A stretch of 64,000 nt of DNA, taken from positions 248,001-312,000 of the forward strand of contig JASANH010000339.1 of assembly GCA_030248295.1 (NCBI GenBank), given 5' to 3'. This stretch comes from Mesodorylaimus sp. YZB2_4. Its lineage: Eukaryota > Nematoda > Enoplea > Dorylaimida > Dorylaimidae. The notes under the pieces were generated by a model. That model ran no database searches and was not told the origin of the DNA. It saw nothing but the letters and a program-made list of their open reading frames with translations. Every line of letters begins with the position of its first letter. The stretch's first letter is position 1. Position numbers and translations under genes: made by a program. This document shows positions 10,301 to 21,645 of the stretch, piece after piece.

Positions 10301-13300
10301 CTATTCGGGAAATAGTCCCTGTCATTTGCGTCATCCATCTGATCTAAACATTCAGATGCACGTTTCTTTGACATGGTTAGGTCGGTTGCATGAAACTCTC
10401 CCAACTCCAATAAGATTACAAGCCGCAAGAATTGCTCAATCTTTAGTTTCAATTTATCCATGGGAGGTGTAGGAGACCAAGAAGCCCGAGGCCAGCGTGG
10501 TCGGAGCCCGTATTACAAGCCCAGTTAGCGGTTACAGTACACGCGATCCAAACTGCGTATTTCCACTCCTTACACGATTTTTCATACACACCCCGATCTC
10601 GTGGGCAACGTGCTTCTGGTAGTTGTTCGCTTCGCTGTAGGTAGTTTTTGCGTGTGAACGCGAGTAGTACAACTAAATATCGAAGTCCAAAACAAAATGG
10701 AAGTATCTACACGCATGCACGTTCGTTCGTGTGCCTGTGGGTCTCTATATATTTGATGGCTACATACGTATGTTGCATCACATTTTCAAAGTGAATTTTC
10801 CAGGCTTATTCCCCTTCCCAGTTACGGAAGTGCGCGAACTTCGACAGGGGCCAACGCCAAAGCCCATCTTACAGGCGTCTTGCACTAATCGTAAGTCTTT
10901 GACCTGCGCTCTTCCCTTGCAGAGGTGCAAGTTACCTCTGAGGCTATATGGCAGCGTGCACTGTCGACACCAACTACTTGGGCCAGGCACCGTGATCGCG
11001 CATTGGTTCAAAGTGATGATTCCCTGACGTTTCTGGTCTCTCTGTTACTAGCTCTCTGCTGTCCTCTCATTTGCAGGTGCAGAAGCTGCATGATGCGGTA
11101 AGGTTAGGCCGAGTCTACTCGGCGCGAGATGTATATCGTGGACGGGTCCCGATCAAAATCCTCACGATAACGAGCCAAACTCGAACGAGCTAAGGGCTAG
11201 GTCCCTTGGTTTTTATAGTTCAGCCATAATTCTATGCCTTCAGAAAGCAGTACGCAGTCAATTTAAAATAAACACCCGTGGCTGGCACGCATAAAGTTAC
11301 TGTGGATTATTTTAGGGTGCTAAATTTGGCAAGAATTTTTAAATTTCTGCGCGCACTGTATGCACGCAAAACTGCTTTACACTGTGTGGGGGGAGGGGTG
11401 GTGGCAGAGTGCGTTGATCATTCTGGAGGCTGCGTTCGTCGAGTTTGGTCGGTCGGTGCGTGTCGAGAGCACAATGTCGGATAAGACGCAGAAAATGATG
11501 AAAACGCAGAAAACGCAGAAAGCGCAGACGGCGTCAACGTTGCAGGTCATCCTCGACCGGGTCCTCAACCCCGCGGGTCTGAAGAAGGAGCCACTGACGG
11601 CGGATGAGGTCAAGTTCCTCCTCGATTCGATGAAAAAGAAGCTGAAACAAGAAAATACGGCCTTGATCGACGTCAGCGCGCCCGTACACATTTGCGGCGA
11701 CACCCACGGCCAGTACCGGGACGTCCTGCGGATATTCTCCACCTTTGGCTGGCCGAAAGCACAACGCTACCTGTTCCTGGGTAAGTTATATGCCTGCTTG
11801 CGAGGAGGGGACTTCACTGACAATAAGAGTGTGGCTTGCAGGGGACTACGTGGATCGAGGACCACGCAACATCGAGGTCATGTGCCTGCTGTTCACACTG
11901 AAACTGGCCTACCCGAACCATGTGTACCTTCTGCGCGGCAACCACGAGGCAAAGGAGATCAACAAGGTGTACGGGTTCTACGAGGAGGTCAAGACGCGCT
12001 TCAACGAGCAGATGTGGAACGACTTCAACGTGAGTGCTGCCTATCTGCATCCTCTGTGGCCCTGAGCATCTCTGTTTGTAGGAAGTCTTCACGTGGATGC
12101 CTTTGGCGGCCGTGGTGGCTGAAGAAGTGTTTTGCATGCACGGCGGCATACCGGCCGAGAAGTTGAAGAGTTTAAACGACATACGCAAACTGCCCATGCC
12201 CGTCCAGTCGCCCCGAGACAACGAGATTGTGGCCGATCTACTCTGGTCCGACCCATCCGAGGACGTCGACGGTGAGTTTGGACTTGTTGCTCCTGTGCCA
12301 AAACTGCAATGACCTCCATTTTTAGACTTCATTCCCAACCCGCGTGGCCTCGGTCATCAATTCGGTTCGGCGGCTTTGGCGAGTTTCCTCGAAGAGCACG
12401 AGCTGTCCTTCATCGTTCGGGCACACCAGGTCCGTGTCCCCCGCTCCATTTGCTTGGATGACCCTTCGTTTTGCAGGTGTTCAAGGAAGGCTTCAAGTTC
12501 TTCGGCGGTGATCAGTGCATAACGGTGTTCAGCGCTCCCAACTACGGAGGACAGTTCAACAACTACGCGGCTGTGGTGACGATCACGGACAAGTCTGGTC
12601 TGAAGGCGGATGTGAAAGTGCTGGCCCCATTCCACAAGAAGTGATGACTGTTGGTGACTGATAGTTGGATGTGCGTGCTTCGTTGCTTCTTGCCAGTGTG
12701 CCTGATCGATCGATCGACTGTGGCGTCATATGAGAATCAGAGATGTGTGTACACATTACCCGCAGCACCGAGTGCACACAGTCTCGTTGGACCAAGAAAT
12801 GCGCGGCCTTGGCCGGGTTAGGCGTCTGCCTTGCACGCCACGTGCTCTGTTACGGGCGAGTGTTTGATTCTCGGCCATGTAAATCATTTGGAATGTCCCA
12901 CCCTCAAGTGCGCATAAGCGTTTGGTGATGTGGTAAAGCATGAATACTCACCATCAAAGTATTTTTGGGGCATGTAATTGCGTAAATAGAACGACACGAA
13001 AACGCAAGCAAAATAGAGCAGGAACTGGACGAACTGTTGAGTCAATCTGCAAAAAGAATTCATTTCTGTGTGAGGTCCAGAGTGGCACATGGAGTCTTGG
13101 ATACAGTAGCTGGTGGGGTAAAAACCGGTACAACTTTGAAACTGTTCCTTCAAAAACTGTGTATGTAGTTTAGTAGAGTATAGTCTACAGTATTCTCTAC
13201 CTTCGCTAAATTTGAAAACGGGTCTGAAAGTTTCAACAAGGTCCACACTTCGCACAGAGAAGTCCACACTGCGTGCCGTACTGTCGCGGTAGTGCATGGT

Positions 13301-16300
13301 CTTACAGGTCTTACTGCGTCCGAGGTCGTGGCCTAGCGGGTTAAGGCGTCTGCCTCTCACGCTGGGTGCGCACTTACAGGGGAGGGTTCGACTCCCGCTT
13401 CGGTACAAAATGATTGTCAATTATGTGTTCCTTAGCCCTCGAGTGCGCCTTATGGTGCTTGGCTATGGATAAAGTATGACATGACATGACATGACATGAC
13501 AGTATCCTCATTACTGTTGACCTGCATCAGGTGACACTGCATGCTTGTCCTTCAATGTGCGAGACCCTCCAGAGATATCGACGGGCACAAAGGTCTTTTA
13601 CAGTGCACGTCTACTTGGCTGGTCTGTAAGCAGGCACCTGCTGACCCCGTCTTGGAATTTTGAAGCCTGATAAGGAGGCCATGAGGACAGCATTCCACAG
13701 TACCCTTCGAAATTGCTTACTTGCGTTTCCCGAAAGAATGCCACTTTTGTTCGAGTATATCCTCGATCAAGCCATCCAACAGTTCTAAGTGTTCGTTTGA
13801 CTCCTAAAAAATGTTGGCGGGCAAGTCATGAATGGGTGATTAGGTTGTTGGGGGCAATCTACCTCGTAGACGATTAATGACAAGGCGCTCAATTTGTTTA
13901 AGTCACCAGTGCCCTCCTCGATAGTGTCGATGTATCGAAGGGGGTAAGCCGAACAGAGGATATCGCCGTACGTCCAGAGTACGTCTCGCTCAATCATAAG
14001 CACGTGATGGAACATCTAGGGTAGTCAATTTGGGTAAACTGGGCGCAAGAGTTGGGTTCGTTTCCTGGGTGCCATCTATATCATTCTTCAGGGGCCATAA
14101 ATTACAGTTCCAGGCTTGGTACTCTTTTTATCTATGCGACCAAGACCTACTCAGCTGGCATCCAAGACAGATTTTCTTTTTCGCTTGTCGTTCTATAATG
14201 TCAGAAGCTGCAGCAAGCTTTTTAAAATTTTATTGTTTGAGCCATCTGGTCATTCTAGGGGAGGGTCGATTTTGACCCTTTCCCCAGGGCTAGCGGGCTT
14301 GTTAGTTGACCCTATCCTGCCATCGACTATGGTCAATCCAGGATGCATTCCAGGCGTGTTATCGCTGCTTCGCGATGTCGGCCGGGTAACCATACCTAAC
14401 CCATGCCCAATGAGGGGACCCGGATTCGAGAGCCTCTCCTTGTTTATTGACCCCAAAGAGATAAAGGGTGAGTCACCACCGCAAGCAGGGAGAACTTCAA
14501 CAAGTTCTCAGACGGCCAGTGTTGAACCCAGGCTGACGGGCTTGCAACTCTCAAGCAAAGTGTGACATACGCCTATGGTGCATACAGTAACTTATACTTG
14601 AGTGCGGCCGCGGCGTTGCAGCGATTCGGTATTCGTCTCTCCGTATTGCTTAAAAACGAGCGGGTGGACTCGTCCCGGGTTCGATCCCCGGTGATGGAGG
14701 TCGGTTTGCGAACCATAAACCCTCGCTGACCTTGCACGCCAGGCCGTGGGTGACTCACTCGGTACCCAAGAGGTGCTCCGAGTTGAGAGACGGACGCCAA
14801 ACGAGTAGACAGTCTCGGCTGTCGAACACAGAAAGGGTTCAAAGCCCACCCGTCATCGTCGCTGCCGTGAGAGCTGGTCACCTCACAGCCTCGCTATCAT
14901 ATCATGACTGCTGGCCGGCTATAGGCAAATCTGGATGCAAGTCCCGTGGGGAACTGGGGGGAGGGGGGACGCCGGGCCCAGCACGCAAAAATTTTCTTAA
15001 AAAACAAAAACCGCATACTTGATCTTATGAGCTACGCGAGCGCAAGCCGGCTGAGGTTTTAACTGCGGCGTCTGAGAACTCACTAAAGTTCTATCTACAG
15101 TACGTTGCACGCCTGACCCTGAGCGACTCACCCTTTCCTATGAAGTTGATAAACAAAGAGCTGCCTCTCCTTGCAACCTCTAAAAGAGTGCGACTGCATT
15201 TTCGATGGCTGGCTTTTACAACTTGACCGCAAGTTTCGTAAGCCTGCGATTCAAAAAACTGCAGTAACTGATGGCCTCAAAGGTGTATCAAAATCTCTTG
15301 GTTCACCTGTAGTATGTAGAACCCCCTCCAGAATATGTCTGTTTAGACTCAAAGGCAAGATAAACACAAGCATGGGCAGCAAACCTGGATTTGACCTCAC
15401 CCAGACCACATAAGCTACTGACCTCCTTTTTAGCCAGCTTCGCAGCCAGAGTCAGCGGTGTCAGATTTTGGTTGTTGGCCACGTGCAGCTTTGCTCCGAG
15501 CCGATGAGCCAAGTCGAAGACGTCCTAAGATGCAGTTAAGTTCACTTGCAGTCTCTCATTGTCAGCTTCTTACCGCGTGTTCATGAATGACCATCAGATG
15601 CAGTACAGTGTTGCCAATTGTATCGCGCATGTTGGGGTCGGCCTTGTTGGCACGAAGCAAGCGGAAGCAATCGAACTGACGGGTGCAGGCGGCGAAGTTG
15701 AGTGGGTACTCACCCCAGTAGGTTCGACTAGAACATGCCCACTGGGTGATTGGGTATACGATGAGGCGCTCCAGACTACCGTACTTACCAAGCGTAGTCC
15801 GTTTTGGGGTTCACGTCCACCCATTCATACTCGAGTGAGTCGGACCGAGTAGCTTTTTGGTCATCCGGGCAGAACACGGCTCCCACGCACCGCTGATGGA
15901 CATCGGCCCCTTTGGACAAGAGAAACTTGACCATTGCAGGGTCTTCATTCACGATGGCCTGATGCAGGGCGCTCTGTCCATAGTACGCTTCTGACAAGTA
16001 AATATCATTGACCAATTTTGGAAATGCTTCCAGAAGACGACGAGCCACTACGTTGTGCATGGCTGTGCCGTGTAACAGACACAGGTGCAGTAGGGTCTCC
16101 CCGTAGGCACCTCGGTTGTCGATGTCCCAAGTCAGCTCTCTGTACTTGGATCCACCCTTCGATCCTTTCCCACCGCCACCGTCCAAAAATTTCAAGGCTG
16201 AAATGGCATTTGTGTCATTGGGTCAGAGTTGGCGGGCATTTGGTACAGACCTTTCCTCATATCGCCTTGCATGGCTTCTTGGTCCAAGCCTTCCAATATG

Positions 16301-16680
16301 TCAGGCCCACTTTTACCCTTCCCTCTCTTCCGACTGAGGGCGCCCAAGGTGGCGTTTCGTTCCTTGTTACGAAGTTTGACCAGCTGTGCAATAGGAACCA
16401 GTTTGCCCTTTCCACCACCATACACAAAAGGTGTCACCTGAGCGAAAGAGAATCACAACAGAATAGAACTTCACGCACCATCGCTTACCTTCATTTCTAT
16501 GAGTCCGTCTAAAATACTATAGTCGCCTGACGACATAGCGAATTTGGCCCATTGCAGCAGTTCTCCTGCCCCCTTGTAATCGACCAGTTCGTACAATCGA
16601 TTCCCTTTGTCTTCTTGTGCTCGTTTTATACCAGCTACGATATTAGCGATACTGGCAGCAGCCGATTCGGCGTTGCCCAT
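7378..16680 (-). CDS. osm-9: TRPV-type cation channel, OSM-9/Inactive-like, 15 exons
   Basis: Sensory TRP vanilloid channel subunit of the plasma (ciliary) membrane. Exons on the minus strand: 16680-16489, 16437-16251, 16197-15789, 15727-15574, 15524-15423, 14015-13863, 13803-13721, 13046-12952, 10343-10138, 10077-9970, 9553-9402, 8490-8381, 8328-8138, 8087-7971, 7734-7378. All phases agree, giving 871 aa. N-terminal ankyrin repeats span about residues 130-348 ([61 protein letters not shown]). S1 is near 430-447, followed by an N-glycosylatable S1-S2 loop (NST, NMT, NTS). S5 is [19 protein letters not shown], the pore region is MFMMSVGEF, and S6 is [20 protein letters not shown]. The tail [20 protein letters not shown] and [10 protein letters not shown] fits OSM-9-type TRPVs. 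The start [10 protein letters not shown] is the first in-frame Met of the ankyrin chain. One intron holds an antisense phosphatase gene; another is packed with SINEs. Confidence 0.95.
8491..9401. other. TRPV intron with SINE family D fragments
   Basis: This intron contains two pieces of a repeated sequence. One is at about 8890-9010 (GCTGAAACATCAACCC, then GGTTGACGTTTCCCAGCCAG). The other is at 9262-9345 (GAGTCTTCCGACC, GGCTGAAACATCATCCTGAC). Both recur near 30.7 and 46.9 kb. No exon is seen here. Confidence 0.6.
11474..12644 (+). CDS. PP1-like serine/threonine protein phosphatase (divergent), nested in TRPV intron
   Basis: Metal-dependent PPP-family phosphatase that would dephosphorylate Ser/Thr. 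Five exons (11474-11780, 11842-12029, 12082-12271, 12326-12429, 12477-12644) join in phase to 318 aa, the usual PP1 size. The motifs appear in order: GDTHGQ (usually GDIHGQ), GDYVDRG, RGNHE, MHGGI, LLWSDP, RAHQ and [14 protein letters not shown]1 normally has SAPNYCG; the Cys of the toxin-binding loop is Gly here. The N-terminus is Lys/Gln/Met-rich ([11 protein letters not shown]), unlike PP1alpha. All metal-binding and catalytic residues are kept, so it should be active. The gene lies wholly within the 2.6-kb intron between TRPV exons 8 and 9 on the opposite strand. Nematodes carry many divergent, often male-germline PP1-like genes, which this resembles (inference). Confidence 0.93.
12803..12942 (+). 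mobile_element. SINE family B copy next to a TRPV splice donor
   Basis: The copy has a head GCGGCCTTGGCCGGGTTAGG, a B-box-like GAGTGTTTGATTC, the body CCCTCAAGTGCGCATAAG and the end GGTGATGTGGTAAAGCATGA. The element stops about nine bases inside the intron from the minus-strand donor of TRPV exon 8 (donor G at 12951). Confidence 0.7.
13200..13560 (-). pseudogene. decayed copy of TRPV S1-S2 loop exon
   Basis: Minus-strand sequence parallels TRPV exon 9, its donor and the start of the next intron and exon (functional copy at about 10060-10200). It reads [18 protein letters not shown] against the functional [17 protein letters not shown]. The codon before it is TGA where the functional exon has TGG, and a family-A SINE splits it at 13323-13501. 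It sits between real exons 7 and 8, out of order, so it cannot be spliced usefully. Confidence 0.75.
13323..13501 (+). mobile_element. SINE family A copy
   Basis: This is the clearest family-A copy. The head is GAGGTCGTGGCCTAGCGGG, the B box GGGTTCGACTCCC, and the body AATGATTGTCAATTATG with CCCTCGAGTGCGC. It ends in a tail of four to five ATGAC repeats. It is inserted in the decayed TRPV exon copy. Confidence 0.85.
14238..14570 (-). mobile_element. SINE family D copy
   Basis: On the minus strand it shares with the 30.4-kb copy the blocks CTGAGAACTTG-TGAAGTTCTC, GACTCACCCTTTATC, AATAAAC-AGGAGAG and CTCTCGAATCCGGGT. It lies in the TRPV intron between exons 5 and 6. Confidence 0.65.
14602..15014 (+). 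mobile_element. SINE family C variant with 8-bp target-site duplication
   Basis: The head carries a tRNA-like B box (GGGTTCGATCCCCGG). The body matches the other family-C copies through CTTGCACGCCAGG, GAGAGCTGGTCACCTCAC and CATGACTGCTGGCCGGC. It ends in an A-rich tail and is flanked by ATACTTGA at 14594-14601 and 15015-15022. It lies in a TRPV intron in sense-opposite orientation. Confidence 0.8.
15040..15165 (+). mobile_element. SINE family D fragment
   Basis: Shares TCTGAGAACTCACTAAAGTTC, TTGCACGCCTGACCC and GACTCACCC with the family-D copy at 30.4 kb. It ends next to AAGTTGATAAACAAAGAG. It is the third repeat in the same TRPV intron. Confidence 0.6.
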
Positions 16681-17252
16681 TTCGACGAGCCCGCAGGAAC
16701 AGAAATGAAATCGGCCCGGACGGTGTAGTAAGGTGCTAGCTTACTTCCCTATGCATGTAATTTTTGACTGATACACGTGGGTACCCCCATTTGACGGGTC
16801 CTTCACCATAATGCTATAATCTGGCCAAAGTGATGCACACAGGCTGGACGCCCATGGCCTGAGCAATAGGGCCCCAACAGCGGGACCCTCGATGCACTGG
16901 GCCTCACCACAATGCATTCGCTGAGAATCAGGCATGTGTAGAGGCTTTCTGCTTCCGCATTTTGCGGCAGTTGCACCTGAAATGGAATCGTCCCTATGCT
17001 TGCTACTGATGAGGCCCTTTGGCGACGGCCTTTGCATGCAGACTCGTAATCGCCTGTATTCGATAGGGAAGTCTGCCACGCAGTAACAGGTGTGACGTAG
17101 TAGGTCTACTTTGCGTATGTTCAAAATCCAGTTTTGAGGTGATGGAGGCTGCTATTTGTTCTTATCGGTTGCTTGCTTGTCAGCTGCAAGGCAGTCGAGC
17201 AGCTGCTCTGTGTTTAGTTCAGTTGGTGCTTTGGCGCAGGGAGTAGTTTACT
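16681..17252. promoter_or_regulatory. divergent intergenic region between TRPV and GMC oxidoreductase genes
   Basis: The two start codons point away from each other and are 572 bp apart, so the regulatory DNA of both genes must lie here or in first introns. I see no TATA box or named site. A minus-strand frame at 16741-17124 has no family features and is treated as chance. Confidence 0.5.
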
Positions 17253-20200
17253 ATGCGGCTGGCAATTGGCGTTGCAATTATTGTGGCATTGGTGGCAATT
17301 TACACGTATCCATTGACTGGAAGGAAACCTCGTGTGAAGACTGTGGAAGAACTGAACGCAGAATATGACTACATCGTCGGTGAGTAGAATTAGATCGCAA
17401 AGAAAATGCATGAAGGAAAATCTGGTGGTATTTGGTTCAACTACAAGAAGTGGCGGGTGGCATTTTCTTGAGCAATTTATCTTCGCATTAGACCTTTTCA
17501 AAGAAGTCCTCCCTGGGACTCATTGAAACAATAGAACCCTCTAAAACAGATCTGCTTGCAACGAAAACTGGGGTAATTTTGAGGATGCGCAGCATGAATA
17601 TTTTTTATTGATTTACTCTAAACCTGAGACTTTCTCTCGCCTCCAATTGAATCCCCTGGCGGAGTATGCATGCACTGTACTGTGGTCGGTTTTGCACATA
17701 CATTTCATGGTTGCATCTTCTGTTTTTACGGTTTACGGTGTACTTTAGTTGGCTCTGGCTCAGCTGGCGGAGTGGTTGCAGCTCGACTTTCAGAAAATGA
17801 GAACTTCTCAGTGCTGTTATTGGAGGCTGGTCCCGAAGAAACAGAGTTTTATTTTTCTCACATCCCTTCGATGGCATTTGAATTACAACTGACTGATTTC
17901 GATTGGAAGCACAAAACTGTGCCTCAGGAGACTTGCTGCACTCGATTGATTGGCAGAGTAAGTCAGGGTTCGACTCCGGAATCGTTCTTAAAGCGGTTTC
18001 TAGTCCCTTGGAGCAAAGACATATTTGCACATTTGCAGGTCCAGTTTGTATTTTCAGCAGCAACTATTTCCTCGAGGAAGAGGTCTGGGAGGATGCAGTT
18101 CGCACAACAACATGCATTACATTCGTGCTAGCCGTCACGATTATGACCATTGGGAGAGAGAATTGAAAAATCCCGGTTGGGGATATGAAAAGGTGCTACC
18201 TTATTTCAAGAAATCAGAAAATATGTTGATTGATCGATTAAAAGAGTCACCTTATCACGGCACTGGCGGCCCAGTATCTGTGTCACCCGGCCAAAATACC
18301 ACGTTGGGTTATGCATACTTGGAAGCTGTGAAAGGACTTGGATTTGAAGCCAACGACGATCCGAACGGTCCGAAACAAGAAGGTTAGCTTGGACCAGGAG
18401 TGTTGGCCAGGAGTTAACATGCTTACTTAGCTGACAGGTTTCCATAGAGCACAATTTGTGATCAAGAATGGGAAACGTCAAAGCACAGCCGAAACGTTCA
18501 TTCGGCCAGCCATGCACCGACCCAATTTTCACGTCTTGCCAAACGCACTGGTGACCAAGGTAATGCTGGCCTGGCCTTTTGACCGCATGGTCCAGAGTTA
18601 TCGAATCGATGCAGGTTACTATCGAAACTAAAAATGGTCGCAATCGTGCTACTGGCGTTGAATTTATATCTAAAAATGTCAAGCATCGAATTCGAGCAAC
18701 TCGTGAAGTGATTGTTTCTGGTGGCGCCATAAATTCGCCTCAGCTACTCATGCTGTCTGGAATCGGTCCGAAGGAACACTTAGAATCGCACGGGATACCA
18801 GTCATTGTGGGCAATCCTGCAGTTGGCTCAAACCTGCACGACCACCCCTTCTCGCATATCATATTCGCTATCAACGAATCTGTTGGGGGCGAGGTGGTCA
18901 CATCCCAGGATGGATGGAAGTTTACACTGAGCTTACTGCAGTGGTTTCTGTTTGGCACAGGTAAGCTTAGCCTTACGAGTTGGGGGGGTTTGGCTTTGGC
19001 TTTCCTCCCTTAAATTATCTTCACACTGGGATCCTAAATTCAGAAAGCACCTCGGCACACTGATATGCGAAAGAGAAATGCAGTAATTTGTTTCATGTTT
19101 ACTTTTTGTGGAGCTGTATGAATGTATGGCCAGGTTAGATCAGGTATGGATCCACAGTGCAGTCACATTATTACTGGAAAATAAGGTGGACAGGTACAGT
19201 ACACTCAGCACTGCGGGTCAAACCATTTTTCTATGCTTGTGAATTTCGAAATCTACCTTTCTGCTGGCTTGTTAAGCCCTCGCTTTCACCATGGCTACTC
19301 TGGTAAATTCAGGCTAAACCACCTGGGTCAGACTCCTCGCATTCTGCCCTTCAATTACGTACCTGCTGCGTAGGCTTTGCATAAGAAGTGTTGGATATTT
19401 GTTGCAATTCTGGCTGAGAATATGCATGCGCTGTAAATTTTTTAAAATGACCCCAAAAAACCTATTGTATGAATGCCGGAATCACAAGGAAGGATTTCGG
19501 TGTTGGTGCTGTGGTGCCGCACCTCTCCGTGCAAGTGGTTCCTTCTCCGCCTGTCCGCACGGCACGTGTGTTTCCATCACGTGAGTCACTTCCACGTGTT
19601 CTGCCCTTCTTGGCACTGGATCAGATCTAGCCAAATCAAGCCGGTATCACTCTGCACCGGTCTCAGGTCGTAAGCATACCTGACACGGTGCGGTCTCTAA
19701 TTGTGAGTCCTCAGTTCACGTTGGTGATTCCGTCTAGTACGGCCTTGTCTGGCTACTAGTGTCCGGCTTCCTTCTCCTCGCCTATTTACCTGCTCGTGTA
19801 TTCTTGTACGATCGACCCGTCGTGGAGGTGTCCGCTAGTCGGCGTAGTAAACTGTGTACGTTGCTATTGTCCGGCTATTGGGCCGCGCAGTGAGTGATTC
19901 GAACCCGTGTAGGCTCCCCTGTCCGTGCAGAGGACAGAAGTCGCAGTGCAGTCACATTTTAGTGCTGGGAATTTTGCTATTTGAGGAAGCGGCAGTTGTT
20001 ACTGACGATGAGCTTCTCCTATATAAATGCGGAATAACGCTGAATAGATCTTCTAGTCGGCTGACTGCAACTATCAAAAATATTTTGCCTTGGCTTGCGT
20101 GATGCTGAGTAATGCCGACCTGTGCCCCGTTATGGTACGCGCTTACTAAATAAGCTGTGGGGCTCTTCACTAAGTACCGATACCTAGTCCTTACCAGTCA

Positions 20201-21147
20201 GGTACAACACTACAGTACGGTACCTGTACTGATCGCGAGTACAAGTGCGACCGAACCAGAGCAAGTTTGCCAAAGCGGTAATAGTCACCCCTTTTAGCCA
20301 ACTCGATGAGGTTTAGCTTTGGCTTTCACATACATGTAGCGTCTTATTACAGGTCCATTAGCAAACAGTCCGATCGATATTTCTGGTTTTGTGCGATCAC
20401 GATTCGCTTCGGATCTTCGGCCAGATTTACAAATTTATTTGACCCCCTACGACCTGTTTAGCGCAGAATCCTTTTTCAATCTCCCTGTGAGTTTTTCCAA
20501 GTGATTGACAGTAAGTTATTAGTACAGTAATTTTTACCTTCAGCCTCACTTATATGTCGACTCTGCTCGGGGCAAGCCTCGCGCGGGCGGATATTCCGTT
20601 CTCTTGCATCCACGTAGCGTTGGTGAAGTACATCTGAAAAGTGCGGACCCATTTGATCTACCTTTGATCGACTCGCGAATGATGTCGGATGAAAGGGACG
20701 TAGATCTGATGGCCGAGGGTCTGAACATTATTGTCAAGGTGGCCAAAAGTCCTGCGATGGCCAAATACGGCCTTATTATTGCTGAAGAACCATTACCTGA
20801 ATGCGAAAAGTACAAACCAGCGTGGTCACACGACTATCTTCGATGTCATGGTAGGAGCCGTCTGTTGACTCTCTACCATCCAGTGGGCACTTGCAGAATG
20901 GGACCCGTGGGCGAGAATAGTGTGGTCGACGAAAGACTAAGGTGAGGAGATCTTTCCATGCATTTCGTGCCTGTGCCAGTGTATGGCACTACATTTTGTA
21001 TGCAGAGTGCACCACGTGGATGGTCTGCGGGTGGTCGATGCCTCAGTATATCCGGATCAAATATCAGGAAATACCAATTCTCCGACGATCATGATTGGTG
21101 AAAAAGCGGCTGACATGATCAAAGAGGATGCCAAATCCCTTTCATAA
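17253..21147 (+). CDS. GMC family FAD oxidoreductase (glucose/choline dehydrogenase-like)
   Basis: Flavoprotein of the glucose-methanol-choline family that oxidises an alcohol group on an unknown substrate. There are eight exons: 17253-17379, 17749-17957, 18058-18382, 18438-18559, 18615-18960, 20353-20486, 20544-20941 and 21006-21147. All phases agree and the product is 600 aa, typical of the family. The N-terminus is a signal anchor ([17 protein letters not shown]). The FAD-binding motif is [14 protein letters not shown], ending in LLLEAGP. GMC signature 1 is [15 protein letters not shown] and signature 2 is [17 protein letters not shown]. The catalytic His is in [10 protein letters not shown], and the C-terminal active-site segment is [16 protein letters not shown]. 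No disruption is seen. The 1.4-kb fifth intron holds no further exon that I can recognise. Substrate cannot be inferred from sequence. Confidence 0.95.
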
Positions 21148-21645
21148 AGCGTTGGACTTTGCTGCTGCACTACGAAGTGTTCCTTTCAGCGTTAGCTCTG
21201 TCATTAGCTGCAGCAATCTTACATAGTAGTCGGTAAAATGTTGGACCAGCCATGCTTTTGACCATTGTGCGCATGATAGGACAGCGCACCACATGGGAAA
21301 GTTTATCCGCAATTCTGGTCAAATGCTGTACAGCTGTCTCGCGAAGGAGTGCATGTGACACAGTCAATCAACGCAGTTCAGTTCGGCTAAGGCTCTAACA
21401 TGACATGAGCAGTACTGTCTGCTACCATCAGTCCCCCACGTTTAGCGTAGACATTGTCAGCCTGCCTACGAGTATTTCCTTGGCTCCTGCAATCAATGGA
21501 CATTTTACATTGCCTTGTCGTGAGCAGGAGCATGCATAAATTTGTCTGGTCTTTCGAGATTCTGGAAACTTTGATAAGTCTGAAGCATTCCAAAAAACCC
21601 GAAATAGGCTTTGTGAACAACTATTTTTGAAGAAGAATTTGTAAA
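21148..21645. other. intergenic, nothing recognised
   Basis: A 0.5-kb gap separates the GMC oxidoreductase stop from the CstF-64 start, both on the plus strand. No repeat or coding frame with family features is visible. Confidence 0.4.

Noticed and set aside
14602..14700. tRNA-like sequence with GGGTTCGATCCCCGG
   Set aside because: It is the head of a SINE with a target-site duplication and has no cloverleaf that I could fold.
16741..17124. 127-codon minus frame upstream of the TRPV gene
   Set aside because: No signal peptide, domain or splice link, and it lies in the shared promoter region.
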